Assembly (NCBI RefSeq): GCF_048571275.1 | Contig: NZ_CP182357.1 | Location: forward strand, 2,418,001-2,482,000 | Source of the DNA: Marinarcus sediminis | Lineage (GTDB): Bacteria; Campylobacterota; Campylobacteria; Campylobacterales; Arcobacteraceae | Direction: 5' to 3' | Length of the DNA: 64,000 nt | Shown here: in pieces, positions 26,962-35,000 of the stretch | Layout: each line of letters starts with the position of its first letter | Position numbering within the stretch: position 1 is the first letter of the stretch | Program-made: the position numbers and the translations under genes | The notes under the pieces: model-generated | Database searches by the model: none | The model's input: the letters and a program-made list of their open reading frames with translations, nothing else | What the model was told of the DNA's origin: nothing

Positions 26962-27915
26962 CTATATCCACCCTTTTTTCTTGAAAATAACCACGGGCGT
27001 AATTGATGCAATAATCATAAATCCAATAGAAAACAAATACCCATATTGCCAATGCAATTCAGGTAAAAAATCAAAGTTCATTCCATATATACTTGCAATA
27101 AGTGTGGGTGGAAGAAAAATAACATTTACAATCGTAAAAATTTTTATGACTTTATTTTGTTCAATGCTTAACACCCCAATAAAGATATTTTGCAAATAGT
27201 CCAATCGTTCAAAGTTAAAATTGGTGTACTCAATGAGTGAACGAATATCTTTAAGCATGATGGGTATCTCATTTTTTTCATCTTCATATTTCTCAGATTT
27301 CATCAAAGAGCTTAAAATTCTTTGTTTATCGGTTAAGTTCTCTCTGATTTTCATATTCAAATCTTCAAAGGCTGAAATCTTTTCCAAAATCTCTTCATCA
27401 TCATTTGAATAATCCGTAAAAACGTGCTTTCTGATTTTTGTAATCTCTTTTGATAAATTCTCAATGGTATCGGCATCGGCATCAATTCGAATATCAATGA
27501 TTTGACAAAAAATGGAATATCCGTTTTTAAACTCTTTTGGCGTACTTAAAAGTTTTTTAATAAAAGTATCAAAACTGGCCAATTTTTTATACCGTACTGA
27601 GATCAATAGCTTGCCGTGTAAAATAAATGAAACGGTCTCATTCGCAGCTGAATTTTTATCATTAATTAAAAAGTAACTGTTGATTTCAATTCTGTTATCT
27701 TCTTCCCAATATCGAGAACTCAACTCAATCTCTTCACTCTCTTGTTTGGTAGGGAAATTGATATCAAACATATCTTCTATGGCTTTAATCTCTTCATGTG
27801 TTGGAGTAACCATATCAATCCAAATAACACTGTTTTTATCTTCGCTGTTTTCAAAAGAGGTAAATCCTTCAATTACGTTCAGTCTATTAAATTTTTTGGT
27901 AAAACAATTAATCAT
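26962..27915 (-). CDS. corA: CorA-family magnesium/divalent cation transporter
   Basis: A pentameric inner-membrane channel for Mg2+ (or Co2+/Ni2+). The 317 residues comprise a large cytoplasmic N-terminal domain and two C-terminal membrane helices, with the signature YGMNFDFLPE (GMN at about 278) at the end of the first helix and a basic C-terminal tail. AAAGGAG precedes the ATG. The gene is followed by an unknown gene in the same operon. Confidence 0.93.
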   Translation of the reverse strand: MINCFTKKFNRLNVIEGFTSFENSEDKNSVIWIDMVTPTHEEIKAIEDMFDINFPTKQESEEIELSSRYWEEDNRIEINSYFLINDKNSAANETVSFILHGKLLISVRYKKLASFDTFIKKLLSTPKEFKNGYSIFCQIIDIRIDADADTIENLSKEITKIRKHVFTDYSNDDEEILEKISAFEDLNMKIRENLTDKQRILSSLMKSEKYEDEKNEIPIMLKDIRSLIEYTNFNFERLDYLQNIFIGVLSIEQNKVIKIFTIVNVIFLPPTLIASIYGMNFDFLPELHWQYGYLFSIGFMIIASITPVVIFKKKGWI

Positions 27916-28023
27916 AAAACTCCTTTATGTCTCTGTTATAGTAAAGCGATCTTTGGTTATATATAAATTTTTTACTTGTATGAATACCACTCAAGTATTC
28001 AGTTGATATAAATATATCAAAAA

Positions 28024-28045
28024 AGAGTTACATTTGTAACTCTTA
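28024..28045 (-). terminator. intrinsic terminator of the kinase gene at 28128
   Basis: On the minus strand AAGAGTTAC-AAAT-GTAACTCTT forms a perfect 9-base stem and is followed by TTTTGATATA. It insulates corA from the kinase gene. Confidence 0.75.
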
Positions 28046-28127
28046 ACGGGTTTAGTGATTATATTAGTCTCATTAAATGGGGGATATTTTACCAAATTTA
28101 TCTAAAAATTTGGTTATAAAAGATCGA

Positions 28128-30032
28128 TTAGTATTGATTAAAAAACAGAGTAAATTGAGCACCTTTGTGGTGTAAACCTTCAAATTCAAACTCAATATTT
28201 TCTGCATCTATGGATCCATTCATATGACGACTGACAATCTCTCTTGTCATATAAAGTCCAATTCCTGTGCCTTGTGATTTGTGTTTTGTTGTAAAATAAG
28301 GTTCAAAAATTCTGCTTAAGTTTTCTGGCAAAATCCCACCACCGTTATCTTTGATAATCATACAAATTGTATTCTCTTTTTCAAAAACATCAATAAATAT
28401 ATATTTATTTTCTGTTTGTTCCAAAGCATCTTTTGCATTATTAAGCAGATTAATAATCACTTGAATCAACTCATTCTCTAATACTTCAAATGTAACACTC
28501 TCAATATTTTGAATAATTTGAATATTGCTGTCTTTATATCGTGAATTGACCAATTTAAATGTTTTATCAAATAGGTCTTGCATATTAACAACTCTTTTCT
28601 CTTTATCTGGATGAAAAAAGTCTCTGAAATCATCTATGGTATGAGAGAGATATTCTGCGTTTTTTATAATATCATCTAACGCTTTTAACTCACTCTTTTC
28701 ATCTGAAATTTCAAGTTGTTTTTGAAGCTTGACACTGCTTGCAACTGAAGTAATTGAACTTAAAGGTTGTCGCCATTGGTGAGCAATATTAGAAAGCATC
28801 TCTCCCATGGCTGCCATCTTTGATTGTTGATACAACATTTTATCTTTATCTTTGTTCTCTTCAATCTCTTTCATGATTCTTTGATTATAGGTCAAAAAAT
28901 AATTTTGTAGAACTCTTGAGATGTACAGAGTAATTAAAATTAAAATTGCCGTTAAAATAATACTGACAATAAAAATCTTTTTCATATACTCTTTATTTTT
29001 AAGAACCAACAATTTCTCTTTTTCTTGAATCGTTGTTTTCAATTCCAAATCATAAAATCCACACGCCACTGCCCAATTCCATTCATCTAAGCCTTTTACG
29101 TAAGTTGTTTTTTCTGAAGGTAGTCCTGTTTGTGGCATGATTGTGCCAATATAACTGAGATATCCATCTCCATGTTTGGCCACGTTTATAATCTCTTGAG
29201 TAATTTTTATTCCGTTAGGGTCAGTCAAATTAAATCGATTTAATCCAATATACTCTTTTTTAATATGGGACAAATACGTACCATCATAATCAATGATAAA
29301 CGTATACTTATTTCTTTGTTTATCATTCTTTAAATTCATATCATCTAAAATTTTTTGTTTTAAATTTGCCGTAAAATCATCAATATATTCACCCGCTCCA
29401 ATGGCAAAATTTAAAGGAGCAAATGCTTTATAAAAACTTATTTTTCTGTAGATTTTATCTTTAGAACCAGGTTTATACCAATAATACTCATCAAACCGTT
29501 CTGTTTTTTCTTTGATTGTTTTCATAATCAATTGTACAAACTCATACCCTCTTCCATCTTTAAAATGAGCGAAGTTTTGACCTTCAAACTCGGCATGATA
29601 AGGTTGCAGAACTTTGGTACCATTAATATCATCGATAAAGATATATCCTCGTCCTTGATTAAAACGTATATTTCTTAAGGCATCTTTAATTAATGTTAAA
29701 ACCCTCTCTTTTCCTTCATGTTTATGTTGATTATAAATATTTTCAGTAATGGCATAAGCATCATATACTTTCTCTTTAATCTGTTCTTTAAGTTTTAATT
29801 CAATGTTGTTTTTCTCTTTTTTGATCATATATATGGCCGATTCAACTTCATTTTTAACAATAATCTTTTGTGTATTGATAAAATCAATTTTGACTTTTTC
29901 AATCTCTTTATTGAAATAAATTTTGTTTTGTCCGTATATAAGGACATTGACCAATACGGCAATCAAGGTGATAAAAACAAGTGGGGAAAACTTGATAAAA
30001 TTGATCAGATTTTTTTCATTTTTTTGAAGCAA
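28128..30032 (-). CDS. sensor histidine kinase with tandem periplasmic Cache domains (paralogue 2)
   Basis: 634 residues: membrane helix (about 17-36), two Cache_2-type repeats (GYIFIDDINGT to FAIGAGEYIDDF; YTFIIDYDGTYLSH to WNWAVACGFYDLEL), second membrane helix (about 350-372), H-box NIAHQWRQPLS (phospho-His about 418), and an ATPase domain with an intact DNGGGI and GTGIGLYM. The start looks like TTG, with AAGGA 6 bases upstream. No response regulator adjoins. Closely similar in layout to the kinases at 18.3 and 31.3 kb. Confidence 0.92.
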   Translation of the reverse strand: MLQKNEKNLINFIKFSPLVFITLIAVLVNVLIYGQNKIYFNKEIEKVKIDFINTQKIIVKNEVESAIYMIKKEKNNIELKLKEQIKEKVYDAYAITENIYNQHKHEGKERVLTLIKDALRNIRFNQGRGYIFIDDINGTKVLQPYHAEFEGQNFAHFKDGRGYEFVQLIMKTIKEKTERFDEYYWYKPGSKDKIYRKISFYKAFAPLNFAIGAGEYIDDFTANLKQKILDDMNLKNDKQRNKYTFIIDYDGTYLSHIKKEYIGLNRFNLTDPNGIKITQEIINVAKHGDGYLSYIGTIMPQTGLPSEKTTYVKGLDEWNWAVACGFYDLELKTTIQEKEKLLVLKNKEYMKKIFIVSIILTAILILITLYISRVLQNYFLTYNQRIMKEIEENKDKDKMLYQQSKMAAMGEMLSNIAHQWRQPLSSITSVASSVKLQKQLEISDEKSELKALDDIIKNAEYLSHTIDDFRDFFHPDKEKRVVNMQDLFDKTFKLVNSRYKDSNIQIIQNIESVTFEVLENELIQVIINLLNNAKDALEQTENKYIFIDVFEKENTICMIIKDNGGGILPENLSRIFEPYFTTKHKSQGTGIGLYMTREIVSRHMNGSIDAENIEFEFEGLHHKGAQFTLFFNQY

Positions 30033-30163
30033 AGAGGTCCTTAATTACATTTTTATTTTCAGAATATCTGCCCTATAAAGTTACCAAAATATCACAAATT
30101 CTTTACTTAAAAAATAAGATAAAAAAGTACAAAAAAAAACAAAAGAGTATAAATGATACATAT

Positions 30164-31096
30164 TTAATGAATACTGCGCGCGGATAAAAAAATATAATTT
30201 TTCCCTGTAATCATCACTTTAAATTGTTTTTGTTGCAGATACTTTTTACAAAAATAGACATCTTTATATAACAGTGTCATTTCAGAAAACGAATAATTGG
30301 GCATTTTTGCACCATATATCATTTCACCATCAAGCCATCTGCAATTTGGGAACCCTAAAATAATTGAACCATTTTTTTCTAAATAGTTTTGTATCAAAGA
30401 CATAAACGTCAATTTAAAGTCAATACTTGAACTTTGAAGCGTTCCAATGGTTATAATTGCATCAAATTTTCCTAAATTGAGTTGCCCTAATTCATTGATG
30501 TCGTGTGCATAAAATTTCATGTTTTCAAAATCAAATTTTCTTTTTGCACTCAAAATCGCACTTTTGCAATAATCCACACCAACAAACTCAATGTTTTTAT
30601 GATTTTTATACATTTGAAGGATTAAAGCAAATTCATCTCCGCTATTTATACCCAGATTCAAAACTCTTTTTTTCTCACTTATTTTTGCAAAATCTAAAGC
30701 CACTTTATATGCTTGCAAAAAAGCGGGTTCTTCATTTTTATTGATGCGCGAAAATTCAGAATTTTCTCCATATTTTTCATTGGCTTCTAAGCAACTATGA
30801 TGGAAACTGATATTTTGGTCCAATTTCTTAAATTGAAGTAAAACATGGTACTTTGAGACTATTTTAGGCGTTAAAATTTTACAAAAAAGCGTCTCTGCTA
30901 AGTCCATCCAAGCTTTATATCCTCGATAAAGATACTCATTCCCCTCAAGAGTAACGAGATTTCCCGCATACGTTGAATCAAATAAATCGGGATTTAATAC
31001 TTCAAATTCTACGATTCCATGTACATTGGTTTCTTTAAGCAGTTCATATAAATATTCATATATTTCAAACATTGTTTCATGCGTAAATCTTTTCAT
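30164..31096 (-). CDS. class I SAM-dependent methyltransferase
   Basis: About 310 residues. The SAM-binding loop VLNLGINSGDEF (about residue 147) and the acidic residue after strand 2 in IEFVGVDYCKSA are typical of Rossmann-fold methyltransferases, followed by FDAIITIGTLQSS as motif III/IV. The N-terminal third is not recognised. The start is uncertain: ATG at 31096 has no good ribosome site, and a TTG at 31120 is possible. It lies between two paralogous Cache kinases and diverges from the second. Substrate unknown. Confidence 0.8.
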   Translation of the reverse strand: MKRFTHETMFEIYEYLYELLKETNVHGIVEFEVLNPDLFDSTYAGNLVTLEGNEYLYRGYKAWMDLAETLFCKILTPKIVSKYHVLLQFKKLDQNISFHHSCLEANEKYGENSEFSRINKNEEPAFLQAYKVALDFAKISEKKRVLNLGINSGDEFALILQMYKNHKNIEFVGVDYCKSAILSAKRKFDFENMKFYAHDINELGQLNLGKFDAIITIGTLQSSSIDFKLTFMSLIQNYLEKNGSIILGFPNCRWLDGEMIYGAKMPNYSFSEMTLLYKDVYFCKKYLQQKQFKVMITGKNYIFLSARSIH

Positions 31097-31266
31097 CTTG
31101 AAAGTATATAGCACTATCAATTAAGATTGGTTTGGAAATACAATATTAATATAGCATTAAATTAATATTATAATTAAATCACATAAATAATGAAACTTTT
31201 TCATTATTTTATAACGTTATTTTAATCATAAAAAATGTAGAATAGTCTACTTTAAAGGAATGTTAT

Positions 31267-33192
31267 ATGATATTTCATAATGAAAAACAAATTATTAAAA
31301 TAATAAAATATGCTCCTTCTATTTTTATATTTGTTGTTTCAATAACCATTATTTCTGCCTTATATTTCCAAAATAATCGTACCTTTAAAAAAGAGAAACA
31401 ACTCATTGAACAAGAATTTAAACAAAAAAACAAAGACCTCATAAAAGAGGAAGTCAATGCAGTTTATGAATACATTCAAAAAGAGCAAAAAAGCACTGAA
31501 GATGAACTCAAATTATCCCTTAAAGAGGCTGTAAATAACGCACTTGCAATTGCAAAATCACTCTATGAAAATAATCCACATAAAAGTAAACAAGAGATTA
31601 AAAAACTCATTGTGGATGCCTTAAAAAATGTCACTTTCAATAAAGGACGTGGATACTATTTTATTTATGATAAAAAAGGCAGAAATGTAATGTTGCCTTT
31701 TTCTCCAGAACTTGAAGGAAAAAACTTCATCAATCACCAAGATGCTAAGGGGACTTATATCATACAAGATATGTTAAAGCTGCTTTCAAAATCAGATGAT
31801 ACTTTTTATGAGTGGTATTGGTATAAGCCCAAGGATTTGACACAACAAAGAAAAAAAATAGGTTATGTCAGAAACTTTAAAGCACTTGATTGGTTTATTG
31901 GAACGGGCGAATATGTTGAAGATTTTGAAAAAGAGGTTCAAAACAAACTGCTCAAACATATTCAAGATATACGTTATGGAAACAATGGTTATATTTTTAT
32001 CATCGATTACAATACCATCTACTTAAGCCACATTAAACAAGACTATTTAGGTAAAAGTGCCATTGAAAACAACGATACAATTGCCATTAAAAAAGTCATA
32101 TCAGACTTAATTGAAATTGCAAAAAAAGGGGATGGTTATTACAGCTATGTCCAAAATGAGAAGCCAGATACACTTCTGTCAACTGAAAAAATCAGCTATG
32201 TAAAAGGATTACAAAACTGGTCATGGATGATAGGCTCAGGTTTTTATGTCGATGATATTAACAAAATCATTCTTCAAAAAAAGAGTGAACTGGATAATGA
32301 ATTCCATCTATACATTAAAAATACCATCCGAATTGGCTCACTGCTTACTTTTTTACTTTTACTTCTCTCCATATATTTTTCAAAAAAACTTCAAAAGAAA
32401 TTTGAGGAGTATAAAGATGCCATACAAGTTCATTTAATTCACAACGAAAAACAACAAAACTTGCTGGCCCAACAATCCAAAATGGCCTCTATGGGTGAAA
32501 TGATTGCCAATATTGCACACCAATGGAGACAACCGCTTTCAACCATAACAACATCAGCCACAGGGATGTTGGTTCAAGAGGAGCTTAAAGTATTGGAAGA
32601 TAAAGATTTACGTAATGGATTAGAAACCATCAATAAATCAGCGATCTATCTTTCAAATACGATTGATGATTTTAGAAACTTCTTTAAAACAACCAAAACA
32701 AAAAGTTGCTTTAATATTAAAAATTCAATTGAACAAGCTATCTCTTTGGTCTCTGTTCAGTTTTACAATAAAAACATCACCATCATTAAAGATATCCATG
32801 ATATTGAGCTTAATAACTGTGAAAATGAGTTTATACAAGTCCTCATTAACCTTTTAAACAACTCTCGTGATGAACTTGAAAAAAAATCCGTCACTGATAA
32901 AAAGTTTATCTTTATTAAAACAGAAAAAAATAAAAAAAATGAAGTCATTATCACGGTCAAAGATAACGCAGGCGGGATACCTACTTCTATCATGACGCGT
33001 ATTTTTGAACCCTATTTTACGACAAAACAAAAAGCTCAAGGCACAGGTATTGGGTTATACATGTGCCAAGAAATTGTCAGTAAAAATATGTGTGGGAGCA
33101 TTATTGCAGATAATGAAGAGTTTATCTATGAAAAGAGTACGTATACAGGAGCTGCCTTTAAAATTATTCTTCCTTTAGAGTGCAAAATTTAA
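31267..33192 (+). CDS. sensor histidine kinase with tandem periplasmic Cache domains (paralogue 3)
   Basis: 641 residues with the same plan as the kinases at 18.3 and 28.1 kb: membrane helix (about 16-33), Cache repeats (GYYFIYDKKGR to WFIGTGEYVEDF; GYIFIIDYNTIYLSH to WSWMIGSGFYVDDI), second membrane helix (about 357-375), H-box NIAHQWRQPLS (about 417), ATPase domain with DNAGGI and GTGIGLYM. AAAGGA precedes the ATG. The stop overlaps the end of the convergent small gene by 4 bases. No cognate regulator gene adjoins. Confidence 0.92.
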   Translation: MIFHNEKQIIKIIKYAPSIFIFVVSITIISALYFQNNRTFKKEKQLIEQEFKQKNKDLIKEEVNAVYEYIQKEQKSTEDELKLSLKEAVNNALAIAKSLYENNPHKSKQEIKKLIVDALKNVTFNKGRGYYFIYDKKGRNVMLPFSPELEGKNFINHQDAKGTYIIQDMLKLLSKSDDTFYEWYWYKPKDLTQQRKKIGYVRNFKALDWFIGTGEYVEDFEKEVQNKLLKHIQDIRYGNNGYIFIIDYNTIYLSHIKQDYLGKSAIENNDTIAIKKVISDLIEIAKKGDGYYSYVQNEKPDTLLSTEKISYVKGLQNWSWMIGSGFYVDDINKIILQKKSELDNEFHLYIKNTIRIGSLLTFLLLLLSIYFSKKLQKKFEEYKDAIQVHLIHNEKQQNLLAQQSKMASMGEMIANIAHQWRQPLSTITTSATGMLVQEELKVLEDKDLRNGLETINKSAIYLSNTIDDFRNFFKTTKTKSCFNIKNSIEQAISLVSVQFYNKNITIIKDIHDIELNNCENEFIQVLINLLNNSRDELEKKSVTDKKFIFIKTEKNKKNEVIITVKDNAGGIPTSIMTRIFEPYFTTKQKAQGTGIGLYMCQEIVSKNMCGSIIADNEEFIYEKSTYTGAAFKIILPLECKI

Positions 33193-33503
33193 ATCTCTTC
33201 TAAAACTTCACTGCCCTCTTCTTTAGGTGCTTTCACCCCTTGGGTTGATATAATCTCCATATAAAAACTTTCACACTCATCAGCTGCTGCTTCATTAATA
33301 CATTTTGTAATATCTAAAAAATCAATCTCAACAGGTGTTTCATCATCTTTCGCAAATTTGCATTCAAACTTCCAAAAATCTACACCTTCAGGAAGTGGTT
33401 TTCGTTTTTCTCTTTTAATGTATTTTCGTATTTCGTATTTTATTGAATCCAAAACTCTTTCAGGATTTTTATTTTCTGCACTTAATTTGAATCTTTTTTT
33501 CAT
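33189..33503 (-). CDS. DUF6172-like small protein
   Basis: A 104-residue soluble, charged protein. The N-terminal part (MKKRFKLSAENKNPERVLDSI, then KYIKREKRKPLPEGVDFWKF) matches what I remember of the DUF6172 family, whose function is unknown. I take the second ATG (33503): GAGAGG lies 6 bases before it, while it would touch the first ATG. Its end overlaps the kinase gene on the other strand by 4 bases. Confidence 0.75.
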   Translation of the reverse strand: MKKRFKLSAENKNPERVLDSIKYEIRKYIKREKRKPLPEGVDFWKFECKFAKDDETPVEIDFLDITKCINEAAADECESFYMEIISTQGVKAPKEEGSEVLEEI

Positions 33504-33718
33504 ATTCATCCTCTCTTTTCATAACGTATAACGTTTCTTTATAAAATTTGCCGTACTATACTCTATTTTTCGCAATAACACAACATTAATTTTTTGAAAA
33601 ATGATGTTTACTTCATATAGATCTATTTTATGTATTTCAAGGATTAATAACTAATGTTTTTATTTTATATTAATTTAACTTTAAGAAATGTATAATTTAA
33701 AAAACAGAAGGAGTGAAC

Positions 33719-34279
33719 ATGGAAGTCGATTCAAACCGAACCCAACTGGGCTTAAATACTTTTATACCTACGGGAAAAACCACTCAGAATGAAGAGCTTA
33801 CTTTTGATGAAACGGTTAAAAAATCTGCATTTAGCATCTCGTTGTCTATGAGTGCACAAATTATCCTTTTTCATATCAATACTTCGGATATGGTTCAAGG
33901 TACTGCACTTTCACAATCTGCACTTACAGGAAATCAAGAGGTTTTAGATTTTCTTGCAGGAAAACCAATTGCACCGGATATGGATTTAGCCAATACGGGA
34001 TATCAAGGTAAACCTATTATGGATCTTTCTCAAGATGAAGCAACTCAACTCATCAGCAGCGAAGGTTTTTTTGGTGTTACTCAAACTTCTGATCGTGTTT
34101 CTAACTTTGTTTTCAGTTTTGCACAAGATGATTTAGAACTTTTACAAAAAGGACGTGATGGAATTGTTCAAGGATTTGAAGAAGCAAAAAAGATGTTTGG
34201 AGATCTTCCTGAAATATCTTATGAAACACAAAAAAGAACGTTAGCCCTTATTGATGAAAGAATCAATGCTTTAAAATAA
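33719..34279 (+). CDS. DUF5610-like protein (often labelled hydrogenase-4 component G)
   Basis: A 186-residue soluble protein without Cys motifs. The C-terminal part (GRDGIVQGFEEAKKMFG, then LPEISYETQKRTLALID) resembles a group of Campylobacterota proteins carried in databases as hydrogenase-4 component G, related to DUF5610. The name is probably misleading: nothing in the sequence suggests a hydrogenase subunit. GAAGGAG lies 5 bases before the ATG at 33719; a GTG two codons earlier is less well placed. Confidence 0.6.
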   Translation: MEVDSNRTQLGLNTFIPTGKTTQNEELTFDETVKKSAFSISLSMSAQIILFHINTSDMVQGTALSQSALTGNQEVLDFLAGKPIAPDMDLANTGYQGKPIMDLSQDEATQLISSEGFFGVTQTSDRVSNFVFSFAQDDLELLQKGRDGIVQGFEEAKKMFGDLPEISYETQKRTLALIDERINALK

Positions 34280-34379
34280 CAGAATGATGCCATTTTAGTA
34301 GACATTTTTACTCAAATTGCAATCGTCACGTATTTTATACATTAGCATATTTACTGGCTAAAATTACTCCTGTACACAA

Positions 34380-34404
34380 ATTCTACACTCTTTTCATGTA
34401 GAAT
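34380..34404. promoter_or_regulatory. inverted repeat upstream of rraA
   Basis: ATTCTACA and TGTAGAAT form a perfect 8-base inverted repeat with a 9-base spacer, about 80 bases before rraA. It may be an operator or a weak terminator of the gene ending at 34279; no T-run follows. Confidence 0.35.
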
Positions 34405-34481
34405 GAACTTCTAAAAAGAGTCTATCTGTTATTACAACCAACAAAATATACCAATAGATATTTAATAATAAAGGATACATT

Positions 34482-34964
34482 ATGAAATTTGAAACTGCTG
34501 ATTTATGCGACGATAATAAAGATAAAAGCATCCAAGTCCTCTCCAATGAATTTAAAAATTACGGTGGATTAAAAGAGTGTTATGGAGAGATTGTAACGGT
34601 AAAATTAGACAAAAGCAATTGGCTTTTATTGGAGATGTTACGAGATGAAGATGGCAAAGGAAAAATTGTTGTTGTCGATAATGCACAATACTTTTTTGGT
34701 GTTGTAGGCGACAAACTGTTGGCATTTGCAAAAAAAAATAATTGGCAAGCCATTATTTTAAATGGTTATGTCAGAGATATAAAACAGACCAAACACATTG
34801 ATGTGGCTCTTTATGCCATTGGTTCTTGCCCTCTAAGAAACTTTGAAAAAACAAACTCTTCACGAGGAGATCAACTCAGTTTTGGTGGAGTTACCTTTAA
34901 TCAAGGGGATTATTTATACGCCGATGAAGACGGTGTCATTGTTTGCAAGGAAAAACTCATTTAA
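34482..34964 (+). CDS. rraA: RraA-family protein
   Basis: A 160-residue protein of the RraA family, named for inhibition of RNase E in Escherichia coli; some members are aldolases of 4-hydroxy-4-methyl-2-oxoglutarate type. Hallmarks are TADLCDD at the start, GDKLLAFAKKNNWQAIILNGYVRD in the middle and GDYLYADEDGVIV at the end. AAAGGA precedes the ATG. Campylobacterota generally rely on RNase Y or J and not RNase E, so its regulatory target here is uncertain. Confidence 0.93.
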   Translation: MKFETADLCDDNKDKSIQVLSNEFKNYGGLKECYGEIVTVKLDKSNWLLLEMLRDEDGKGKIVVVDNAQYFFGVVGDKLLAFAKKNNWQAIILNGYVRDIKQTKHIDVALYAIGSCPLRNFEKTNSSRGDQLSFGGVTFNQGDYLYADEDGVIVCKEKLI

Positions 34965-34992
34965 ACATAAAAGATTCACTTTTATGTTTAAA
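34960..34992. terminator. bidirectional terminator between rraA and the chemoreceptor gene
   Basis: TTTAAACATAAAAG and CTTTTATGTTTAAA make a perfect 14-base stem with a 5-base loop, spanning the gap between convergent genes. Confidence 0.75.
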
Positions 34993-35000
34993 TATTAACG

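Noticed and set aside
33713..33718. GTG start two codons before the DUF5610-like ATG
   Set aside because: The AGGAG motif overlaps or touches the GTG, while it is 5 bases from the ATG.
33719..34279. Reading the hydrogenase-4 component G label literally
   Set aside because: The protein has no membrane helix or metal motif, and no hydrogenase-4 genes are adjacent.
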